Below, piece by piece: positions 26,530-35,017 of a DNA stretch of 64,000 bases. The notes under the pieces were generated by a model. That model ran no database searches. It had not been told where the DNA came from and worked only from the letters and a program-made list of their open reading frames with translations. Origin of the DNA: Bradyrhizobium sp. 1(2017) (GTDB lineage: Bacteria; Pseudomonadota; Alphaproteobacteria; Rhizobiales; Xanthobacteraceae). Each line of letters begins with the position of its first letter. Position 1 is the first letter of the stretch. The translations under genes and the position numbers were made by a program. The stretch covers positions 6,840,001-6,904,000 of the forward strand of contig NZ_CP050022.2 of the NCBI RefSeq assembly GCF_011602485.2. The letters are read 5' to 3'.

Positions 26530-27480
26530 TCAGGCTGCCGGGTTGCGCCAGACGATGTCGCGGATGACGATCGGCTTCGGGATCAGGCCGAGCTTGTAGA
26601 AGCGGTCGGCGACACCCTGCTGGGTCACGACGATGTCGTCGGTGACCGGGCCGACCACGAAATTCGCGCGGTTGGCGGCCAAGGTCTGGATGTCCAGCGG
26701 GACACCGGTGATCGCGGCCAGCGATCTGGCCACCTCGTCGCGATGCTGTTCGGCCCATTTGCCCGCCGCGGTCGTCACATCGACGATCTGTTGCAGGATG
26801 GACCCATGGCTCTTCGCGAACGCGCGGTTGGCGATGTAGAAGGAATTGGTCTTGGTGACCTCGCGCGAATTGATCAGGATGCGGCCGTTCTGCTTGGTCT
26901 CGCCGATCGCAAAGTACGGATCCCAGATCGCCCAGGCCTCGATGCTGCCATTGGCAAAGGCGGGCCCCGCATCCGGCGGCGTCAGGTAGACCGGCGTGAT
27001 GTCGGCATAGGTGAGACCCGCCTTCTCCAGCGTCTGCACCACGATGTTGTGCGCGCTGGAGCCCTTGGTGAAGCCGATACGCTTGCCTTTCAGATCGGCA
27101 ATCGTGCGGATCGGCGAATCCTTCGGCACCAGGATGCCCTGGCCGTTGGTGATGGGCTGGCCGGCGGCATAGACGATCGCGGCGCCTGCGGCCTGGGCGA
27201 ACACCGGCGGGGAATCGCCGACTGCGCCGAAATCGACGCTGCCGACATTCATGGCCTCCATCATCGGGGGACCCGAGGAAAACTCGATCCATTTCACGTC
27301 GATACCGAGCGGCGTGAAATGTTTTTCCAGAGCGGCCTGCTGACGCGCGATGACCAGCACGCCTGTCTTCTGATAGCCGATACGAATTTCCTTCACCGCG
27401 CTCTGCGCGTTCGCGCGCGATGCGAACGCGGCGGCGGCCGCGGTTCCAACGGACAATTTCAGAAAGTCCCGACGCTGCAT
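26530..27480 (-). CDS. Second sulfonate-type ABC substrate-binding protein, Tat signal
   Basis: 316 residues from MQRRDFLKLSVGTAAAAAFASRANA, a Tat-type leader (RRDFLK) instead of the Sec leader of its neighbour. It is clearly paralogous to the adjacent SsuA: IRIGYQKTGVLVIARQQAALE, FSSGPPMMEAMNVGSVDFGAVGDSPPVFAQ, VPKDSPIRTIADLKGKRIGFTKGSSAHN and EAWAIWDPYFAIGE. As first gene of the run, its promoter probably drives the whole operon. Having two binding proteins for one permease suggests two ligand classes (inference). Confidence 0.88.
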   Translation of the reverse strand: MQRRDFLKLSVGTAAAAAFASRANAQSAVKEIRIGYQKTGVLVIARQQAALEKHFTPLGIDVKWIEFSSGPPMMEAMNVGSVDFGAVGDSPPVFAQAAGAAIVYAAGQPITNGQGILVPKDSPIRTIADLKGKRIGFTKGSSAHNIVVQTLEKAGLTYADITPVYLTPPDAGPAFANGSIEAWAIWDPYFAIGETKQNGRILINSREVTKTNSFYIANRAFAKSHGSILQQIVDVTTAAGKWAEQHRDEVARSLAAITGVPLDIQTLAANRANFVVGPVTDDIVVTQQGVADRFYKLGLIPKPIVIRDIVWRNPAA

Positions 27481-27811
27481 TCCACACTCCCGGCCGCATG
27501 CGGCCGTCATTCATTCACTTCTCGAAAGATGGTGCGGTCTATCGGAGGTGTCGAGACGTGCGGAAAAATAGCGATGCGCGCACTGCGCGCGCGGCAGCAC
27601 GCATGATTAATATTTCAGTCAGCGGAGCGAATGCAGCGCGAATTTTTTCCGCACGCGAATGTGACAATCGCAGGCTCAAACAAAAAATGCGAAAACAACC
27701 CCATGCACAGTAGCCAAGGTCTTGCTCCGAAAGCATTTCGTATTTCACGAAATTGACTTGACCCGTCGGGCAAAACAGTGGCAGGATGTCATCGTCGCAG
27801 CTGCTTCGGAG
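27481..27811. promoter_or_regulatory. Promoter region of the sulfonate operon
   Basis: About 330 bases between the P450 stop and the first sulfonate gene, the only place for the operon promoter on the minus strand. The stretch 27600-27780 is AT-richer than its surroundings. No CysB/Cbl-like site could be defined. Confidence 0.35.
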
Positions 27812-28975
27812 CTAATGCCACTGTACCGGCAAGTTCTGCAGCCCGCGGAACGCCCAGCCGCCGATCCGCACCTCCTCGTCATCGGCGATCTCGACCCGCC
27901 CGGCGCGCGCGAGCACCATGGGCAGCGCGACATCCGCGATCATGGCGCGCGAGGCCCAGGCGCCGGCGCAGAAATGCGGACCGGCGCCGAAGGCGACGCT
28001 CTTCGACGTATCACGCCGCACGTCGAACCGGTCGGCGCGCTCGAATTGCTTCTCGTCGCGATTGGCCGAGCCGAACATCAGGAATACGCGCTCGTCGAGC
28101 TCGAACGACACGTCGCGGATGGTCCAGGGCTTGGCGATGCGCCGCGGCGACATGCCGATCGGCGAGATCCAGCGGGCGTATTCCTCGAAGGCCTGGAGCC
28201 AGGATACCTCGCCGCGCAGGACCAGATCGAGCTGGTCGGGATGGGTGAGCAGCGCCCAGACCGTGCCGGCGATGGCCTTGCGCGGCTCGTTCTGGCCGCC
28301 CGAGATCGCGAGCTTGACGTTTGCGCGCACGCTCTCCATCGCCATGCCCGAGGCGAGCAGAACGCCGAGAATGCTCTGGTCCGGATTCTTGCGCATCACC
28401 GGCAGGATGTCGTCGATCGCGGCGTCGATGCCTGAGGTCGCCGCATGGCAGCGCGCCTCGACCGCGGGATCGCCGGCATAATTGGCGATGCCCTCGATCA
28501 TGCCTTGCGACCACGCGTCCATGTCCGCGAAGCCGATATTGGTGAGGCCGGTGATCGACTTCAGGCATTCGCCGGAGAACGGCAGCGCGAAGTCGCGCAT
28601 GAAATCGATCCGGCCCGGTTCGATTGCCTCGATGATCCGATCGGCATGGGCCTTAAACTGCGCGGTCCAGTGCGCCTTCACCGTCCTCGGCGACACCGTC
28701 GGAAACATCGCGCGGCGCTCGACCTGATGCGCCTCGCCGTCCTTTCGCATCATGTTGTGACCCATCAGCCGGTTCATCAGGCCCGCGGGCTGGTGGGACG
28801 AGAACACGTCGATCTGCTTCTCGGAGATCGAGATGTCGTCGCGGCTCGTCAGCAGCGTCGAGCCGAGCTGCGGCACGAAGGCGATCGGCGCCTCCTTGCG
28901 CATTTTCGCGAGCATCGGATAGGGGTCGGCCCAAAACGCGGCAGGGTCGATGTCGATGCGCGGCGCCGTGCTCAA
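27812..28975 (-). CDS. Cytochrome P450
   Basis: 387 residues; the longest frame begins at a TTG (MSTAPRIDIDPAAFWADPYP) and no earlier ATG exists. Bacterial soluble class I P450. The ExxR pair is E265-x-x-R268 (EEYARW), and the heme loop FGAGPHFCAGAWA has the thiolate Cys336. The I-helix reads ISGGQNEPRKAI, so the usual acid-threonine pair of the oxygen-activating groove is replaced by Glu-Pro. Hydroxylation or other monooxygenation of an unknown substrate is expected with separate ferredoxin partners, none of which is encoded nearby. Orientation is the same as the sulfonate operon downstream, but a 330-base gap separates them. Confidence 0.9.
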   Translation of the reverse strand: MSTAPRIDIDPAAFWADPYPMLAKMRKEAPIAFVPQLGSTLLTSRDDISISEKQIDVFSSHQPAGLMNRLMGHNMMRKDGEAHQVERRAMFPTVSPRTVKAHWTAQFKAHADRIIEAIEPGRIDFMRDFALPFSGECLKSITGLTNIGFADMDAWSQGMIEGIANYAGDPAVEARCHAATSGIDAAIDDILPVMRKNPDQSILGVLLASGMAMESVRANVKLAISGGQNEPRKAIAGTVWALLTHPDQLDLVLRGEVSWLQAFEEYARWISPIGMSPRRIAKPWTIRDVSFELDERVFLMFGSANRDEKQFERADRFDVRRDTSKSVAFGAGPHFCAGAWASRAMIADVALPMVLARAGRVEIADDEEVRIGGWAFRGLQNLPVQWH

Positions 28976-29095
28976 GGGCGGTCTCTCCCGGCTTTCGTGT
29001 GCTTCGGGATAGACTAGCGAACTCCGCGGCCGGCGTCTGTCCCCAGCGATAGGGACGAAAGCAATTGGGACGCAGACCGGGGATCGAGGACTGCG

Positions 29096-29974
29096 TTACC
29101 GGGCCTCGGCGATCTTCGGTCCGGACGACGGCATCAGCGCGTTGGCTGCAGAGGGCCGGTTCGACGGCGATGCCGGCTCCGGGGATCGGAAGGCGGCGTC
29201 GGGCAGCGTTCCCTGGGATGGCCGGCGCGCAGCGCTTGCCGGCAGCACGATCACCTTCGCGCCGACCTTCACCCGCTCATAGAGGTCCGTGACGTCGTCG
29301 TTGGTCAGCCGGATGCAGCCGGACGACACCCGCTTGCCGATCGTAGCGGGGTTGTTGGTGCCGTGAATGCGATATTCGGTGTCGCCGAGATACATCGCGC
29401 GCGCGCCGAGCGGATTGCCGGGGCCGCCCGCCATGAAGCGCGGCAGATAAGGCTGACGCCCGATCATCTCGGTCGGCGGATGCCAATCCGGCCATTCGGC
29501 TTTACGGGCCACGGTCTGCTCGCCGGACCACGTGAAGCCTTCGCGGCCGACACCGATGCCGTAGCGCATCGCCTGCCTGTCGTTCAGAACGAAATAGAGG
29601 AATGTGTTGCCGGTATCGATGATCACGGTGCCCGGCGCCTGGCGGCTGGCATAGTCAACCACCTGCCGGGCAAAAACTCCGGGACCCTCGGCAGCCTTTG
29701 GTGGTTCGACCAGAGGCGCCGGGGCCGGAATCGGAGCCGGAGCTGAAGCTGGAGCCGGAACTGGCGCTGATGCATGAACCGGAGGTGCCACGTAAACCGG
29801 GCTTGACGATGCCCGCGCTTCCTGCGCGGACGGTTTCCGAACCGGTTGCACGCTCGCCGGGCGGGACAGCAAACCGTACCCCAATGCGGCCACGGCCACG
29901 GCGCCGATTGCCACTCTCGCGGCCATTGGGAGTGCGAGCGTCTCTGCCTTTCCACGCTTGGCCCGCTTGCTCAT
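29096..29974 (-). CDS. L,D-transpeptidase (YkuD domain), membrane-anchored
   Basis: 292 residues from MSKRAKRGKAETLALPM. A basic N-terminus and one transmembrane helix (residues 17-36) are followed by a Pro/Ala linker (APVPAPASAPAPIPAPAP) that can span the periplasm. The YkuD domain starts near VVDYASRQAPGTVIIDT and ends with the catalytic motif HGTNNPATIGKRVSSGCIRL, with the nucleophilic Cys in SSGCIR. Such enzymes form 3-3 cross-links or attach outer-membrane proteins to peptidoglycan, as known in Rhizobiales. A 40-residue polar tail follows. Monocistronic. Confidence 0.9.
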   Translation of the reverse strand: MSKRAKRGKAETLALPMAARVAIGAVAVAALGYGLLSRPASVQPVRKPSAQEARASSSPVYVAPPVHASAPVPAPASAPAPIPAPAPLVEPPKAAEGPGVFARQVVDYASRQAPGTVIIDTGNTFLYFVLNDRQAMRYGIGVGREGFTWSGEQTVARKAEWPDWHPPTEMIGRQPYLPRFMAGGPGNPLGARAMYLGDTEYRIHGTNNPATIGKRVSSGCIRLTNDDVTDLYERVKVGAKVIVLPASAARRPSQGTLPDAAFRSPEPASPSNRPSAANALMPSSGPKIAEAR

Positions 29975-30151
29975 ATCTTCCCCCAGGTCACCATGCCCAA
30001 GAGAGGTACCCAGCAAAATTTAAGAAACTTCGAAGCGATCGCGCCCAGGCTGGAACCGTCAGCGATGGTTAACGCCGCGACAGGGCGTCGAGCATAAGCG
30101 CTTCCGCTCAGGTGCACCGGCGCCTCACGCAGGGACGCCGCCCGCCTGCTG

Positions 30152-31942
30152 TCAGATCGTCACGCGGCTGCCGTCGAAACGCGTGAAGGAGAAGCCGTCG
30201 AACGGCTCGCGAAGGGTAGCGCGCTCGTCCCGCAACATGCAGATAGCCACCTCCTCACCGATCGCCATCGAGGCGGAGGCGTCGGAACGCCAGTGGATGC
30301 CCGCCCAATTCCGTCCGAAGCCGAAATTCACGGCGAGCTTGTTCAACTCTCCGCCGACCGTGAGCGGTGGCCCGTCATAGGGCACGAGCCTTGTCGGGTC
30401 AGCCGGATCGGGCTGCACCGGGTTGGCGATGACGCGGCTCTCGTCGAAGAACGCCTTCAATATGGTAGCCGTGACGGCACCAACGCTCGTGGCCCCGCCG
30501 GGATAGGTGGAGTGGAAGGGCGCGCCCTCCGGATAGGTTTGCGACAAAAGATAAGTGCCGTATTTGGCCTTGCTGCGAGCGAGGGCTTCCGATTTCAGGA
30601 AGTCATCATGCAGCGGGTAGTCGCTCACGCCATTGGCGAGGCGATGGTGCGCCAGAGCGCCGTAGGCTTCCGGTCGCACAGCCCGGTGCACGAAATACTT
30701 CTGCCAATAAGACGCGCGGACGGAGTTACTGATCCCCGTGGCGAGCAGTGCCTGGACGTAGGGCAACCCGAAGGAGCCACCACCAGGGCCCTGGGTTTTC
30801 GATTTCCGATACGGGTTCGAGGGGTAGGACACGGGCTCAGCCGGCGGATAGATCCCGGAGTAGCGCTTATCCGCTCCGCCTCCTGGGGTTGCAAGGAGCA
30901 GCGCTGCCGCCCACCCAAGTGCAGGACCCGCGTGGATATACTCTGCGAGATCTCTTGCTGTCGTGATGTATCGCGGTGTCGCGTCGAACTGCAACTGGCG
31001 CTTCGGTGCGGCGCCATTTTGGATCGCCAGCCACTCATCGTAGTCGGATAGGAATTCGCTGGCGGGCGACGCGGTACGAATTTGGGCGCTGATCCACTGT
31101 GTGGCATAGGGCGCGTCCCGGAGCAGGAACTGCGAGATCAACGGGCCGTCCAAAACACCTGGAGGCGTGACGGAGCGGCCCTTCGGGTCGCCTGCGTCGA
31201 AATAAAGCGCATTGGCGCGGAACAGCGTGCCGGGCGTGACCCGCCCCCCAGACTTCGGCCCTCGGAAATCGGCAAGCTTGTTGATCTCCTCTGTTGCTGC
31301 AAGCACATCCCGGTTGGAAGTGTCGTCGCGCAACTCGGTCAACGGGACATCACGAAGCAGGGATTGCCAATAGACCTCGACCGCCTCGCCGGCGCGCTCC
31401 GCACTCGCAAGAGCCGGTGCCGGAGGTATTCCAATCTGAGTAGGGTTTATGCCGCAGAGACTGACCGCCAGCGTGCCCAAGGGATTGACCAGTTTGCGAG
31501 TGCCGCCGAGCGGGATTTTCTCGAAATCGGCGGGATCGCCCGACTGGCAAGCAGTATAGAGAGCTTGCCATGCCTCTGGTGCCACTTCGCCGCGTTTGTC
31601 GTGCGGCAGGCCCCGTGAATCCGAACCTATCTTGTTGGTGTAGCGCGCCTCATCGCCATTTGTCGGGTGGGGCGCGACGGGAATTTTCTCGTTGTTGCTT
31701 GCGCAGACCCCGCGGACTTCGAAGGCGCGGCGCTTGAAAGCCGCGTCGAGCGGTCGCGAATCTGTGCTCACAGCCTGCGCCGCGGCCGGAGCGATTCCGG
31801 ACACGCTCGACGTAGATGCAAGCACAGCGGCGCCAACCGCGATGCCGGCCCCGCCGAGCATTGAGCGGCGAGTGACCGCGGCGATCGGCAGGGGCGATGA
31901 TCCAGGATTGCACTCAATGGAGATGGTGAGGTGGTCAGCCAT
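30152..31942 (-). CDS. Vanadium bromoperoxidase-like protein lacking the acid-base histidine
   Basis: 596 residues, GGAGGAGACCTCC before the ATG. A Tat leader (VTRRSMLGGAGIAVGAAV) indicates folded export. Organisation follows algal/bacterial vanadium bromoperoxidases: K415-x7-R423-P in KYFVHRAVRP and R544-x5-H550 in GRNWAGIHWRSD hold the oxyanion. However, the usual YPSGHAT segment reads YPGGATSVGAV at 480-490, so the acid-base His is replaced by Ala484 and the Ser by Gly. The residues after it (TATILKAF) still align with the family, so this is substitution rather than misalignment. It may have altered or lost haloperoxidase activity. An FNR/FixK-like palindrome lies 108 bases upstream. Confidence 0.82.
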   Translation of the reverse strand: MADHLTISIECNPGSSPLPIAAVTRRSMLGGAGIAVGAAVLASTSSVSGIAPAAAQAVSTDSRPLDAAFKRRAFEVRGVCASNNEKIPVAPHPTNGDEARYTNKIGSDSRGLPHDKRGEVAPEAWQALYTACQSGDPADFEKIPLGGTRKLVNPLGTLAVSLCGINPTQIGIPPAPALASAERAGEAVEVYWQSLLRDVPLTELRDDTSNRDVLAATEEINKLADFRGPKSGGRVTPGTLFRANALYFDAGDPKGRSVTPPGVLDGPLISQFLLRDAPYATQWISAQIRTASPASEFLSDYDEWLAIQNGAAPKRQLQFDATPRYITTARDLAEYIHAGPALGWAAALLLATPGGGADKRYSGIYPPAEPVSYPSNPYRKSKTQGPGGGSFGLPYVQALLATGISNSVRASYWQKYFVHRAVRPEAYGALAHHRLANGVSDYPLHDDFLKSEALARSKAKYGTYLLSQTYPEGAPFHSTYPGGATSVGAVTATILKAFFDESRVIANPVQPDPADPTRLVPYDGPPLTVGGELNKLAVNFGFGRNWAGIHWRSDASASMAIGEEVAICMLRDERATLREPFDGFSFTRFDGSRVTI

Positions 31943-32352
31943 GGAGGTCTCCTCCCTCGCGGGCAGCTTTTGGCATGATTGCGCCGTAGCCGTCCGGTCT
32001 CTTCCAGCTAGGGAAATTGCTTCACCTAGAGACTGAGAAAGGATTGACGCAGATCAATGGTGAGTCTGGCAGACTAAATGGTACGCCGATGGGGCCGCCG
32101 CATCCGCCGTGCCTTTGAACGACAAGTACCCACGGGAGCAATGACGCGGCCGTTGGATCAAATTGGGCCCTTGAGGCGGGGGATTGCTGCTTCCGCTCCA
32201 CCCTGACAAGCCGACCTACTCAGACAGGTATGGAGCTAGGTCCCGGGCCCCCTCAGCATGTCGATCGCGTAGGCCCATACCGCCCGAGTTCGCTGCGGGT
32301 CACGAGCTAACCTCCAGCTCCCGGCCTCATCCATTCCCGAGGACGAAGAAAT
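31943..32352. other. Intergenic stretch upstream of the bromoperoxidase-like gene
   Basis: About 410 bases. Apart from the FNR/FixK-like palindrome at 32044-32057 no gene or repeat is recognised. It serves as promoter region for the minus-strand haloperoxidase homologue and 3' flank of the LOG gene. Confidence 0.5.
32044..32057 (-). promoter_or_regulatory. FNR/FixK-like box
   Basis: TTGACGCAGATCAA, reading TTGATCTGCGTCAA on the coding strand. It fits the FNR/FixK half-site scheme TTGA[TC]-N4-[GA]TCAA, centred 108 bases before the start of the Tat-exported haloperoxidase homologue. Binding is inferred from the consensus only. Confidence 0.5.
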
Positions 32353-32964
32353 CTACATCTTGTCGATGATCGACGATACGCCGCCTTCGGACGCACCATC
32401 TTTGGCAGCGGCAGCGACAATCGCGGGGATGACGTCCTCGGCACGATCGACCACAATGGGTTGAAGCAGGTGGTCTCGATGAAGAAAACCCGCGCTGCGT
32501 ATGTGGTCCAGCATCGCCATCATAGGCGCCCAAAAACCCTTGATGTTCACCAGGACCATCGGCTTACGGTGCTGCCCAAGCTGGGCCCAGGTCATGATCT
32601 CCACGATTTCTTCGACGGTACCGATACCGCCCGGAAGCGCCACGAAGGCATCGGAACGCTCGAACATTCTGTGCTTGCGCTCGTGCATGGTGTCGGTGAT
32701 CGTCAAGTCTTCGAACATCCCGAGCGCATCCGTCGTCGTTTCCCAGTTCGTGAGAAATCTCGGGATGATCGCGCCGACCTTGCCGCCGTGATTCAGTGTG
32801 CCGCGAGCGACCGCGCCCATCACGCCATGGGTGCCGCCGCCGTAGATCAGCGTTAGGCCCGATGCAGCAAGTGCGTGTCCCAATCGTTCGCCTGCCTCAA
32901 CGTAGGCAACGTCGTGACCGGGCGAGGAACCGCAATAGACGCAAACTGCTTCAATCTTGCTCAT
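32353..32964 (-). CDS. LOG-family (TIGR00730) Rossmann-fold phosphoribohydrolase
   Basis: 203 residues from MSKIEAVCVYCGSSPG; an ATG nine codons earlier (32991) is possible. Nucleotide-binding start YCGSSPG, LIYGGGTHGVMGAVA, and the LOG catalytic motif PGGIGTVEEIVEIMTW (PGGxGTxxE), with an Arg-Lys pair in MHERKHRM. LOG proteins release cytokinin bases or free adenine from AMP-type substrates. In a plant-associated bacterium cytokinin activation is conceivable, but housekeeping nucleotide turnover is equally likely. Confidence 0.88.
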   Translation of the reverse strand: MSKIEAVCVYCGSSPGHDVAYVEAGERLGHALAASGLTLIYGGGTHGVMGAVARGTLNHGGKVGAIIPRFLTNWETTTDALGMFEDLTITDTMHERKHRMFERSDAFVALPGGIGTVEEIVEIMTWAQLGQHRKPMVLVNIKGFWAPMMAMLDHIRSAGFLHRDHLLQPIVVDRAEDVIPAIVAAAAKDGASEGGVSSIIDKM

Positions 32965-33102
32965 GTCGGGGATAGACGCGATGACCGCCATTGCGTCAAG
33001 CTTGTTCTTGCTCGCCGCAGTCCGCTTTGGGTCACAAACGGGTCACGCAGAACGAGGACAGAAGACGACCTGCCAATCCGCTCCATCGGGCTGCCCGTTT
33101 GA

Positions 33103-33555
33103 CTACACCACCACCAGCACCGGCACGCTTCCGTTAGCCAAGACCTCTGATGTCTGACTTCCCAGGAAGAGCCTCTTGAGTCCGCGGCGCCCATGAGACG
33201 ACATCACGATCAAATCGCATCCCCTGGACTTGGCAGTTTCGACGATCGCGGTGGCGGGATGGGCGTCTGGAATGTGCAACAGTTCAGCAGATACACCGGA
33301 CTGCTCCGCTACAGTTCGGGCCTCATGGAGAATTTTGCTCGCGCCTTCTCTCTGAGCGGCATTGAATTTATCCATTTCCTCCTGCGTGGGAATGTACCCT
33401 CCGGCGTGTCCGCTTCCATAGTCGATGTACATCCCTTCAGTGACGGTGATGATTGTCGCTCTGGCGCCAACGGCCTTTGCCAGGGCAATGCCATGCTTCA
33501 CGCCCTTGTTCGCGACTTCTGATCCATCCGTGCTCAAGAGAATATTGGCGTACAT
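33103..33555 (-). CDS. Universal stress protein (UspA family)
   Basis: 150 residues from MYANILLSTDGSEVANKGV. The ATP-binding class signature G-x2-G-x9-GS is seen as SSHGRRGLKRLFLGSQTSEVLANGSVPVLVVV. An insertion with YIDYGSGHAGGYIPTQEEMDKF lies between strand 2 and helix 2. A purine-rich GGGAGAACG precedes the ATG. USPs are often induced under low oxygen or starvation; no FNR-type box was found upstream of this one. Single gene. Confidence 0.92.
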   Translation of the reverse strand: MYANILLSTDGSEVANKGVKHGIALAKAVGARATIITVTEGMYIDYGSGHAGGYIPTQEEMDKFNAAQREGASKILHEARTVAEQSGVSAELLHIPDAHPATAIVETAKSRGCDLIVMSSHGRRGLKRLFLGSQTSEVLANGSVPVLVVV

Positions 33556-33740
33556 TACGTTCTCCCTTTTTGGTTGAACCATCAGCGCACCAAACATATC
33601 CGTTGTACAGCGGCAGTCCACTCCCTCAGGGGGCGGTCGATATTCTTCAGGGATGCGCACTCGCGGAAGGCCGCTATCCAGTCGGAAGCGGATCGGGGCA
33701 CCTCGGAACGGCTCAGGGGCCAATACGCGCATGCCTGATT

Positions 33741-34403
33741 TCACTCGATGACCAGCAACCCCCGCTTCTTGTCGCCGTCGAACGTATTGACGGCGTCGAA
33801 CAGCCGCTTCCGCTCGACGAGCCATGGCTGGAAATCGAAATTGACATCGAGCACGAAAACGAGGTCCTCGGCTTCGAAATAGCCGCCAATTGGGGAATGG
33901 TGTCCGCTCCCGGCACCAAAAATTGGGGCGCGATCGAAATTCACGATGTAGCGTCGCCCCGGATCGTTCGAGCGACGGAGATGCTCCAGAAACTGCGTCT
34001 CACCGAGATCGCGCAAGATCGTAACTTTCCGGCTGGTGCGGGACTGGGCGACTTCGGCGAGCTCGTCGAGCGTGAGACCCATCATGCACACGCCTGTCCA
34101 GCAGCTCCACGTGCCGGCCAACACCTTGCCCTCCGTGGTTGCCGCCTCGCCAAGAGACCGGTACGCATTCGCAACAGCGGCAGGTCCGCAGCGAGAGCCG
34201 TTCGATTGCCAATCGACGCGTCGTTGGAATGTGGCTGCCACGGGCAGGTGCCACGCCCGCTCCATGAGCTCAGGCGTACGCGTGACCGATGAAGCTATGG
34301 CTTCCGGGGGAACGTGCGATCGACTGACCACCAGGGCCCCGGCGCACACCAGGCCCACGGCGATTACCATGCTGCCGATGCTTACGCGGTGCCATCGCTT
34401 CAT
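33741..34403 (-). CDS. Phytochelatin-synthase-like papain-fold protein, exported
   Basis: 220 residues with an N-terminal hydrophobic anchor or signal (residues 8-27). The catalytic triad of phytochelatin synthases is recognisable: Cys72 in SNGSRCGPAAVANAYRSLG, His168 in GSGHHSPIGGYF and Asp186 in LVFVLDVNFDF. The length matches prokaryotic half-molecules, which lack the C-terminal metal-sensing domain. Such enzymes in cyanobacteria and Rhizobiales mainly hydrolyse glutathione to gamma-Glu-Cys and Gly, with weak synthase activity. The export signal would place this one in the periplasm. Extra cysteines C101 and C106 (SCWTGVC) are present. Confidence 0.82.
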   Translation of the reverse strand: MKRWHRVSIGSMVIAVGLVCAGALVVSRSHVPPEAIASSVTRTPELMERAWHLPVAATFQRRVDWQSNGSRCGPAAVANAYRSLGEAATTEGKVLAGTWSCWTGVCMMGLTLDELAEVAQSRTSRKVTILRDLGETQFLEHLRRSNDPGRRYIVNFDRAPIFGAGSGHHSPIGGYFEAEDLVFVLDVNFDFQPWLVERKRLFDAVNTFDGDKKRGLLVIE

Positions 34404-34659
34404 CGGTCAAAACCTCTGGTGGCAATGACGACATCGGCCGGCGAAATTATATTCGGAAGCCAACATGCAGGAAGCAGATTCCATGGGCGCGTCCGTTCGG
34501 GCTGAGAATACGAGCGCGTCGCCCGACGGGGCCGCCCGTTTGGGTCCAACAGGAAAAGTGACAGCCAACCGGACCCTTTTCCGCAGCATCCTCCGGACAC
34601 GTATCGGCCTCGAGATCCAGATGCTAGATTTCCGGTCCCTACCGCATAGGAGGAACGAC

Positions 34660-34875
34660 ATGCCCGAGAGCGTCTACAAGGTCATTGAACTGATCGGTAC
34701 CAGCAAAGACTCGTGGGAGAAGGCGGCCGCCAATGCGGTCGAGCAGGCTGCCAAATCTCTGCGAGATCTTCGCATTGCAGAGGTCGTCAAGCTCGATATG
34801 CAACTGGACGACAAGGGAAAAGTCGAGGCCTATCGCGCCAAGCTCAACGTATCGTTCAAGTTCGAGGGCACCTGA
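34660..34875 (+). CDS. Dodecin family flavin-binding protein
   Basis: 71 residues after a strong AGGAGGAAC site. MPESVYKVIELIGTSKDSWE, AAANAVEQAAKSLRDLRIAEV and VEAYRAKLNVSFKFEGT give the beta-alpha-beta-beta dodecin fold with the conserved Trp that stacks on flavin. Dodecins form hollow 12-mers that store or buffer FMN/riboflavin. An upstream ATG in frame would add 65 residues of unlikely sequence. It is followed by a hairpin (34886-34905). Confidence 0.93.
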   Translation: MPESVYKVIELIGTSKDSWEKAAANAVEQAAKSLRDLRIAEVVKLDMQLDDKGKVEAYRAKLNVSFKFEGT

Positions 34876-34885
34876 GCCTCAAGCA

Positions 34886-34905
34886 CCTCGCCCTTGCGGG
34901 CGAGG
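34886..34905 (+). terminator. Hairpin downstream of the dodecin gene
   Basis: Perfect 8-bp stem CCTCGCCC / GGGCGAGG with a TTGC loop, 10 bases after the stop. A T-rich tail is absent, so it is a likely transcript end or stabiliser but not a textbook intrinsic terminator. Confidence 0.55.
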
Positions 34906-35017
34906 ATGGCTCCTTGGAAAAGACGCGTTGCGCGATCGGCCCAACCGAGGCTGTGGCCTATCGCGGAAGTTGGCACTGGTTTGACTGAGACCGATATGCT
35001 CTGATGCGAGGGAGCGT

